A stretch of 5,203 nt of DNA, from the NCBI GenBank assembly GCA_015232485.1, contig JADFZP010000273.1, positions 1 through 5,203 of the forward strand, written 5' to 3'. A program made the position numbers and the translations under genes. The notes under the pieces were generated by a model. The model made no database searches and was not told where the DNA came from. It saw only the letters and a list, made by a program, of their open reading frames with translations. Positions 1 to 4,313 of the stretch are shown here, piece after piece; position 1 is the stretch's first letter, and every line of letters begins with the position of its first letter. The stretch comes from Alphaproteobacteria bacterium (GTDB lineage Bacteria; Pseudomonadota; Alphaproteobacteria; Rhodospirillales; Magnetospirillaceae).

Positions 1-38
1 GCACGAAGCCCCGCAAGCGGCGGCGCGCCACCACCTGA
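1..38 (+). CDS. C-terminal tail of an upstream gene (partial, unidentified; possibly MucR/Ros-type regulator)
   Basis: Reading from base 3 gives TKPRKRRRATT followed by TGA at 36-38. All 11 codons end in G or C, as expected for coding DNA in this high-GC genome. The only competing plus-strand reading that stops nearby (frame 1, TAG at 103-105) has many A/T third positions and runs through a hairpin, so it is less likely. A short strongly basic, disordered tail fits several protein types. MucR/Ros zinc-finger regulators of alphaproteobacteria often end this way and may lie near fur in Rhodospirillales, but that identity is a guess from memory and the domain itself is outside the window. The coding call is moderate; the family call is weak. 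Confidence 0.5.
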   Translation, partial: TKPRKRRRATT

Positions 39-55
39 ATTGGTCGGCACGGCTG

Positions 56-101
56 AAACGAAGCGGCGTCGCGGGCATATGCTCGCGATGCCTTTTCGTT
101 T
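56..101 (+). terminator. Intrinsic terminator within a 46-base inverted repeat, upstream of fur
   Basis: Bases 56-73 pair with 84-101 about a centre at 78/79. The outer seven pairs are AAACGAA with TTCGTTT. The inner nine are GGCGTCGCG (65-73) with CGCGATGCC (84-92), including one G-T wobble. Between the two blocks lie one wobble (63/94) and one mismatch (64/93). The 10-base loop contains the palindrome GCATATGC. The GC-rich inner stem is followed directly by TTTTCGTTT (93-101), the layout of a Rho-independent terminator for the gene ending at 38. The A-rich 5' arm pairs with that T-run, which is common in such elements. On the minus strand the tail is less T-rich, so the plus orientation is favoured. 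Confidence 0.65.
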
Positions 102-106
102 ATAGT
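101..106 (+). promoter_or_regulatory. Possible -10 box of the fur promoter
   Basis: TATAGT differs from the sigma-70 consensus TATAAT at one position and lies 34 bases before the fur start codon, in the only clearly AT-rich patch between the terminator and fur. No convincing -35 box is found at 16-18 bases upstream; that position falls in the loop and 3' arm of the terminator. A promoter is expected here because fur follows a terminator, but the assignment rests on one hexamer. Confidence 0.25.
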
Positions 107-140
107 CCGGTCCGCCATTCATCATCGAGACCAAACGGAC

Positions 141-569
141 ATGACGTCCCGCATAGAACAGCGCTGCATCGACAAGGGCATGAAGATGACCGAGCAGCGC
201 CGGGTCATCGCCCGCGTGCTCTCGGAAGCGGCCGACCACCCCGATGTCGAGGAGGTCTATCGCCGCGCCACCGGCATCGACCCCAAGATCAGCATCGCGA
301 CGGTGTACCGCACGGTGCGCCTGTTCGAAGAGGCGAACATCCTGGAACGCCACGATTTCGGCGATGGCCGGGCGCGTTACGAGGAATCGCCCGACGAACA
401 CCACGACCACCTGATCGACATGCAGTCGGGCAAGGTGATCGAATTCCACAGCGACGAGATCGAGGCCATGCAGCGCGAAATCGCGCGCCGCCACGGCTTC
501 CGCCTGATCGGCCATCGCCTCGAGCTGTACGGCGTTCCGCTTGGCGCGGACGAGCCCGAGAAGGGTTGA
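141..569 (+). CDS. fur: Ferric uptake regulator family protein (Fur/Mur, alphaproteobacterial type)
   Basis: This is a 142-residue cytoplasmic metal-responsive repressor of the Fur family, the usual family length. The N-terminal winged helix covers about residues 1-80, with the recognition helix SIATVYRT at 51-58 (Tyr56 and Arg57 match known DNA-contact residues). The C-terminal dimerisation and metal domain follows. Residues at the family's metal positions are present: His33, Glu81, His88, Asp89, His90, Glu101, Glu108 and His125. The usual structural-zinc CxxC is absent: Asp93 and Ser96 replace the two cysteines, there is no C-terminal Cys pair, and Cys9 is the only cysteine. This is typical of alphaproteobacterial Fur/Mur, so the sensed metal (iron or manganese) cannot be decided from sequence. 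The ATG at 141 gives the expected N-terminus; a weak purine run (CGAGA, 126-130) lies 10 bases upstream. It is the first gene of the apparent operon. Confidence 0.95.
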   Translation: MTSRIEQRCIDKGMKMTEQRRVIARVLSEAADHPDVEEVYRRATGIDPKISIATVYRTVRLFEEANILERHDFGDGRARYEESPDEHHDHLIDMQSGKVIEFHSDEIEAMQREIARRHGFRLIGHRLELYGVPLGADEPEKG

Positions 570-588
570 GCGGTCCCGCCCATCCGAC

Positions 589-1461
589 ATGCATGAACTG
601 TCCTCCCCCGTTCTGGCCGCCTTGCGCCTGTGCCTGCTGGGCGCGCTGACGCTGGTCGTGGTGCCGCCCGCCTTGGCGATGCGGGCGGCGCGCCGACACG
701 GCGCGCTGGCCCGTTGGGTCAGGCTGTGGTGGCGGGGCATCGCCTGGGCGGCCGGTCTGCGAATCAACCAGTCCGGCGCCATCGCCGACACGGCGCGGCC
801 GGTGCTGTTCGTATCCAACCACGCGGGCTATCTGGACATCATCGTGCTGGGCGCGCTTCTGCCCGCCTGCTTCGTCTCGAAGGCCGAGGTGTCCGGGTGG
901 CCGGTGTTCGGATGGCTGAGCCGGCTGGGCCGCACCGTCTTCATCCAGCGCAAGGCGGCCCGCAGCGCCTCGCAACGCGACGAGCTGACCGCCCGTCTGG
1001 CGGCCGGCGACTCGCTGATCCTGTTTCCCGAGGGCACGTCGAGCGACGGCAACCGCACGCTGCCGTTCAAATCGTCGCTGTTCGCGATCGCCGCCCATGA
1101 CCAGGGCCGACTGCCGGTGCAGCCGATCTCGATCGCCTATACCCGGCTGGACGGCATGGCGGTCGGGCATGCGTGGCGCCCCCTCTTCGCGTGGTACGGC
1201 GCGATGGCGCTGGTTCCGCATTTCTGGTGCTACCTGGGTCTGGGCAAGGTCGGCGTCGAGCTGCGCTTCCATCCGCCGACCACGCTGGCCGAGCACGCCT
1301 CGCGCAAGGCGCTGTCGGCCGCCTGCCATCGCGTGGTGGCGCGCGGGGTCGGCGAGGCGCTGACCGGTCGCCCCGGAGCGCCACCCGTTGGGGAGCCCGC
1401 CGCCCAGCTTGACTTGGCCGGCGCGAATGCTAGTTTTCTGAGCAAGGCGGGGGCGGCATGA
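589..1461 (+). CDS. plsC: PlsC-type 1-acyl-glycerol-3-phosphate acyltransferase (or OlsA-like lyso-lipid acyltransferase)
   Basis: This 290-residue inner-membrane enzyme would transfer an acyl chain to a lysophospholipid, normally lysophosphatidic acid to phosphatidic acid. A hydrophobic N-terminal segment (about residues 8-30) likely anchors it. The acyltransferase motifs occur in order: catalytic HX4D as NHAGYLD (His78, Asp83), FIQRK (118-122), FPEGTS (146-151) and the LPVQPISI block (175-182). The last 30 residues are Ala/Gly/Pro-rich and look unconserved. The ATG at 589, 19 bases after the fur stop, is chosen over an in-frame TTG at 541 inside fur. There is no good Shine-Dalgarno close to 589 (AAGGG at 561-565 is too far), so translation may depend on ribosomes finishing fur. 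The stop overlaps the miaB start. In Rhizobiales a related gene near miaB is, as I recall, OlsA of ornithine-lipid synthesis, so substrate is uncertain. Confidence 0.88.
   Translation: MHELSSPVLAALRLCLLGALTLVVVPPALAMRAARRHGALARWVRLWWRGIAWAAGLRINQSGAIADTARPVLFVSNHAGYLDIIVLGALLPACFVSKAEVSGWPVFGWLSRLGRTVFIQRKAARSASQRDELTARLAAGDSLILFPEGTSSDGNRTLPFKSSLFAIAAHDQGRLPVQPISIAYTRLDGMAVGHAWRPLFAWYGAMALVPHFWCYLGLGKVGVELRFHPPTTLAEHASRKALSAACHRVVARGVGEALTGRPGAPPVGEPAAQLDLAGANASFLSKAGAA
1409..1436 (+). promoter_or_regulatory. Candidate internal promoter ahead of miaB
   Basis: TTGACT at 1409-1414 matches the -35 consensus at five of six positions. After 16 bases comes TAGTTT at 1431-1436, which keeps the three most conserved -10 positions and is preceded by TGC, an extended -10 element. 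It sits in the 3' end of plsC, in a local patch of A/T-ending codons that stands out from its GC-rich surroundings, and would start RNA about 15 bases before the miaB ATG. Chance matches occur, so this is a candidate only. Confidence 0.3.
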
Positions 1462-2825
1462 GTCTCCGCCGGGCGGCCGGTTCGGCCCCCAAAGATGTGG
1501 TGATGGTGGCGAAGCGACTTTTCATCAAGACCTATGGCTGCCAAATGAACGTCTATGACTCCGCCCGCATGGCGGACGTTCTGGCGCCGCTTGGTTACGC
1601 CCCCGCCGATCGGGCCGAGGGCGCCGACATGGTCATCCTGAACACCTGCCACATCCGCGAGAAGGCCTCGGAGAAGGTGTTCTCCGAGCTGGGCCGCATG
1701 CGCCTTCTGAAAGAGCAACGGCCGATGATCCTGGCGGTGGCCGGCTGCGTGGCCCAGGCCGAGGGCGAGGAGATCCTGGCCCGCGCCCCCTTCGTCGACA
1801 TCGTGCTGGGACCGCAGACCTATCACCGCCTGCCCGAGATGGTGGCCCGCGCCAGCCGCGCCGGCGGCGCGGTGCTGGACATCGAATTCCCCGCCGAACC
1901 CAAATTCGATCACCTGCCCGACCCGGTCGCCGCCGGCAGCGCGGCGTTTTTGTCGGTGCAAGAGGGGTGCGACCGCTTCTGCACCTTCTGCGTGGTGCCC
2001 TATACGCGCGGCGCCGAATATTCGCGCCCGGCGGCCCGCCTGCTGGACGAGGCCCGCCGGCTGGTGGCGGGCGGGGTGCGCGAGATCACCCTTTTGGGCC
2101 AGAACGTCAACGCTTGGCACGGCGAGGCGCCGGATGGCGGCGCTTGGCGGCTGGGCCGGCTGATCCGCGCCTTGGCCGAGATCGACGGGCTGTCGCGCAT
2201 CCGCTACACCACCTCGCATCCGCGCGACATGGACGACGACCTGATCGCCGCGCATGGCGAGGTGCCGGCCCTGATGCCCTTCCTGCATCTGCCGGTGCAG
2301 TCCGGTTCGGACCGCATCCTGGACGCCATGAACCGCCAGCACGGGCGGAGCGACTATCTCAAGCTGGTCGAGCGGCTGCGCCGGGCGCGCCCCGATCTGG
2401 CGCTGTCTTCCGATTTCATCGTCGGGTTCCCCGGCGAGAACGACGGCGACTTCGAGGACACCATGGCCCTGATTCGCGAGATCGGTTTTTCCCAGGCCTA
2501 TTCGTTCAAATACAGCGCCCGGCCGGGCACTCCGGCGGCCCTGATCGAGACCCAGGTTCCCGAGGCGGTCAAGGACGAGAGACTGGCCGCCGCGCAAGGA
2601 CTGATCGCCGAACAGGCGCTGGCCTTCAACCGCGGCTCGGCCGGGCGGGTCATGTCGGTGCTGCTCGACCGCCGCGGCAAGCGCCGGGGCCAGTTGCTGG
2701 GACGCAGCCCGTGGATGCAGCCGGTCCATGTCGACGCGCCCGACTCGTTGCTGGGCGCCATCGTGGATTTGCGCATCGTCGCGGGATACGCCAATTCCCT
2801 GGCCGGCGAAAGGGCGGGCGCGTGA
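1458..2825 (+). CDS. miaB: tRNA-2-methylthio-N6-dimethylallyladenosine synthase MiaB
   Basis: This radical-SAM methylthiotransferase converts i6A37 to ms2i6A37 in tRNAs that read codons beginning with U; it acts in the cytoplasm after MiaA. The 455-residue protein shows the full family layout. The N-terminal UPF0004 domain has cluster cysteines Cys28 (TYGCQMN), Cys64 (LNTCHIR) and Cys97 (AGCVAQ). The radical-SAM motif is Cys171, Cys175, Cys178 (CDRFCTFC). Family blocks TSHPRD (252-257), HLPVQSGSD (277-285) and SFKYSARPGTPA (349-360) follow, and a TRAM RNA-binding domain covers about 392-450. Two [4Fe-4S] clusters are therefore expected. The ATG at 1458 overlaps the plsC stop as ATGA, which favours it; an in-frame ATG at 1503 would remove 15 poorly conserved residues and start MVAKRLFIKTYGC, a more typical MiaB N-terminus, so the exact start is open. 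The 3' end overlaps phoH. Confidence 0.96.
   Translation: MSLRRAAGSAPKDVVMVAKRLFIKTYGCQMNVYDSARMADVLAPLGYAPADRAEGADMVILNTCHIREKASEKVFSELGRMRLLKEQRPMILAVAGCVAQAEGEEILARAPFVDIVLGPQTYHRLPEMVARASRAGGAVLDIEFPAEPKFDHLPDPVAAGSAAFLSVQEGCDRFCTFCVVPYTRGAEYSRPAARLLDEARRLVAGGVREITLLGQNVNAWHGEAPDGGAWRLGRLIRALAEIDGLSRIRYTTSHPRDMDDDLIAAHGEVPALMPFLHLPVQSGSDRILDAMNRQHGRSDYLKLVERLRRARPDLALSSDFIVGFPGENDGDFEDTMALIREIGFSQAYSFKYSARPGTPAALIETQVPEAVKDERLAAAQGLIAEQALAFNRGSAGRVMSVLLDRRGKRRGQLLGRSPWMQPVHVDAPDSLLGAIVDLRIVAGYANSLAGERAGA
2808..2814 (+). promoter_or_regulatory. Shine-Dalgarno supporting the GTG start of phoH
   Basis: GAAAGGG ends 7 bases before the GTG at 2822. This good ribosome-binding site within the end of miaB supports the GTG as the phoH start, since no ATG occurs in that frame near the expected N-terminus. 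Confidence 0.6.
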
Positions 2826-3784
2826 CGGACGGCACGGGCCAGGCGGCGAACGTCACGCGGGAATTCGACGACAACGCGCTGCTGCAAATGCTGTTCGGCC
2901 CCCATCACGTCCATCTCGACCGCATCGAGCAGGCGCTGGGCGTGTCGCTGCAAGCCCGCGGCAACGCGGTGGCGATCTCGGGCCAGCGCCCCCAGGTCGA
3001 GGAGGCCGAGGCGGTGCTGGACAGCCTGTATGGACGGCTGCGGCGCGGCGAGACGGTCGACGCCGCCGAGGTCGACACGGCCATCCGCATGGGCGGCCAT
3101 GTCGAACCCGGCCCGCCCGGCGATCTGGTGCTGCGCACCCGCAAGCGCCACATCGGGCCGCGCTCGCCGACCCAGGCCACCTACATGCGCGCCATGCAGG
3201 ACCGCGAGCTGGTGTTCGGCCTGGGCCCGGCCGGCACCGGCAAGACCTATCTGGCGGTCGCCCAGGCGGTGTCGATGATGATCAAGGGCGAGGTCGACCG
3301 GCTGGTCCTGTCGCGCCCCGCCGTCGAGGCGGGCGAGCGGCTGGGCTTCCTGCCCGGCGATCTGCGCGAGAAGGTCGACCCCTATCTGCGGCCGCTTTAC
3401 GACGCGCTCTACGACATGCTGCCCGGCGATCAGGTGGTGAAGCGCCTGTCCTCGGGCGAGATCGAGGTGGCGCCGCTGGCCTTCATGCGCGGCCGCACCC
3501 TGGCCAACTCGTTCGTCATCCTGGACGAGGCGCAGAACACCACCCCGGTGCAGATGAAAATGTTCCTGACGCGCCTGGGCGAGGGATCGCGCATGGTGGT
3601 GACCGGCGATCTAAGCCAGGTCGATCTGCCGGCCGGCGCCCGCTCGGGCCTGCGCGACGCGATCGAGACGCTGGACGGCATGGAGGGCGTCGGTTTCGTG
3701 CATTTCACCGACCGCGACGTGGTGCGCCACGGACTGGTCACCAAGATCGTGCGGGCCTACGACGCGCGCGAGGCGAAGCCATGA
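2822..3784 (+). CDS. phoH: PhoH-like ATPase (PhoH/YbeZ)
   Basis: This 320-residue cytoplasmic P-loop NTPase belongs to the PhoH/YbeZ family, which works with YbeY in RNA and ribosome metabolism. About residues 14-75 form a small N-terminal domain resembling the KH-like region of YbeZ (ALGVSLQARGNAVAISG, 38-54). The ATPase core follows: Walker A GPAGTGKT (135-142), SRPAVEAGERLGFLPGD (164-180), Walker B FVILDEAQN (231-239) and the TGDLSQVDLP block (261-270). The open frame continues upstream inside miaB, but that is out of phase with miaB coding; the GTG at 2822 overlaps the miaB stop as GTGA, has a good Shine-Dalgarno, and gives the family's usual length of a little over 300 residues. Its stop overlaps the ybeY ATG. 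E. coli has the same miaB-ybeZ-ybeY-ybeX order. The precise biochemical role (NTPase or RNA helicase-like) is not settled for the family. Confidence 0.94.
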   Translation: MTDGTGQAANVTREFDDNALLQMLFGPHHVHLDRIEQALGVSLQARGNAVAISGQRPQVEEAEAVLDSLYGRLRRGETVDAAEVDTAIRMGGHVEPGPPGDLVLRTRKRHIGPRSPTQATYMRAMQDRELVFGLGPAGTGKTYLAVAQAVSMMIKGEVDRLVLSRPAVEAGERLGFLPGDLREKVDPYLRPLYDALYDMLPGDQVVKRLSSGEIEVAPLAFMRGRTLANSFVILDEAQNTTPVQMKMFLTRLGEGSRMVVTGDLSQVDLPAGARSGLRDAIETLDGMEGVGFVHFTDRDVVRHGLVTKIVRAYDAREAKP

Positions 3785-4281
3785 GCGACGGACCCGAGAT
3801 CGGCGTTTCCGCCCCCTGCGCCGCCTGGGAAACCGCCCTGCCGGGCGCCGAGGACCTTGGCCGGCGGGTGGCGGCGGCGGCCCTGGCGGCGGGGGCCGTG
3901 GATGGCGACCTTCCCGTCGAGCGCCTGGAGGTCAGCTTGGTGCTGGGCGACGACGCCCTGGTGCGCGGCCTGAACCACCAATATCGCGGCAAGGACGAGG
4001 CGACCAACGTGCTGTCCTTCGCCGCCCTCGACGACGAGGGCGAGGCGATCCCCGACCAAGGCCCCATCCTGCTGGGCGACGTGGTGATCGCCATGGAGAC
4101 CACCCTGGCCGAAGCCGCCGAGTCGGGCCGCACCGTCGCCGCCCATTTCAGCCATCTGGTGGTCCATGGCGTGCTCCATTTGCTGGGCTTCGACCACGAG
4201 GACGACGCCGAGGCCGAGGAGATGGAAGCCCTGGAACGCGCCATACTGGCCGCGCTGGGCATCGCCGATCCGTATGCGTGA
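3781..4281 (+). CDS. ybeY: Endoribonuclease YbeY (rRNA maturation factor)
   Basis: This 166-residue cytoplasmic metalloprotein of the UPF0054 family takes part in 16S rRNA 3'-end maturation and in quality control of defective 70S ribosomes. The metal-binding H-x3-H-x5-H motif is intact in HGVLHLLGFDH (His129, His133, His139). The conserved block NHQYRGKDEATNVLSF (65-80) contains the family's invariant arginine (Arg69), and LLGDVVIA (97-104) is also typical. The N-terminal 45 residues are Ala-rich and less conserved. The ATG at 3781 overlaps the phoH stop as ATGA, with GAGG at 3770-3773 seven bases upstream, so translation is probably coupled to phoH. A longer open frame extends upstream into phoH, but it is out of phase with phoH coding and is spurious. 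An acidic cluster (EDDAEAEEMEALE, 140-152) follows the active site, as in many homologues. Confidence 0.95.
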   Translation: MSDGPEIGVSAPCAAWETALPGAEDLGRRVAAAALAAGAVDGDLPVERLEVSLVLGDDALVRGLNHQYRGKDEATNVLSFAALDDEGEAIPDQGPILLGDVVIAMETTLAEAAESGRTVAAHFSHLVVHGVLHLLGFDHEDDAEAEEMEALERAILAALGIADPYA

Positions 4282-4290
4282 TTTTTTCTC
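4237..4290 (+). terminator. Weak terminator-like structure across the ybeY stop codon
   Basis: CGCG and CATAC (4237-4246, with C4241 bulged) can pair with GTATG and CGTG (4272-4280) over nine pairs including one G-T, with a 25-base loop that can fold further. Immediately after A4281 come six T residues, then CTC and TTT. The order stem then T-run is that of an intrinsic terminator, but the loop is long and the stem imperfect. It may be a partial terminator or attenuator between ybeY and corC, or simply an AT-rich leader. Confidence 0.3.
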
Positions 4291-4300
4291 TTTAAGACTT

Positions 4301-4306
4301 GAGGAG
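4301..4306 (+). promoter_or_regulatory. Strong Shine-Dalgarno of corC
   Basis: GAGGAG lies 7 bases before the GTG at 4314 and is the best ribosome-binding site in the window. It fixes that GTG as the corC start. The 32-base gap (4282-4313) is AT-rich, in contrast to the overlapping junctions upstream. Confidence 0.75.
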
Positions 4307-4313
4307 TTCAAAA

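Noticed and set aside
1..105. Frame 1 open reading to TAG at 103-105 as the upstream gene end
   Set aside because: Its third codon positions are far less G/C-rich than frame 3, and it would read through the whole inverted repeat.
38..140. Fur or Mur operator before fur
   Set aside because: I looked for the classical GATAATGATAATCATTATC-type repeat and for Mur-type TGCAAAT/GCAATT half-sites and did not see a convincing match.
541..588. In-frame TTG at 541 as the plsC start
   Set aside because: It overlaps fur, has no ribosome-binding site, and adds a basic segment not expected before the hydrophobic N-terminus.
1230..2729. Long minus-strand open frame of 499 codons opposite plsC and miaB
   Set aside because: It lies antisense to miaB, which has all its family motifs. 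Its protein is low-complexity (rich in Gly, Ala, Arg, Gln, His), as is usual for antisense frames in high-GC DNA.
1967..2821. Extension of the phoH frame upstream inside miaB
   Set aside because: The open frame exists, but its product there is Arg/Gly/Pro/Ala-rich shadow sequence; the conserved PhoH N-terminus begins after the GTG at 2822.
2728..3780. Extension of the ybeY frame upstream inside phoH
   Set aside because: It is shadow coding of phoH without motifs; YbeY homologues begin near the ATG at 3781.
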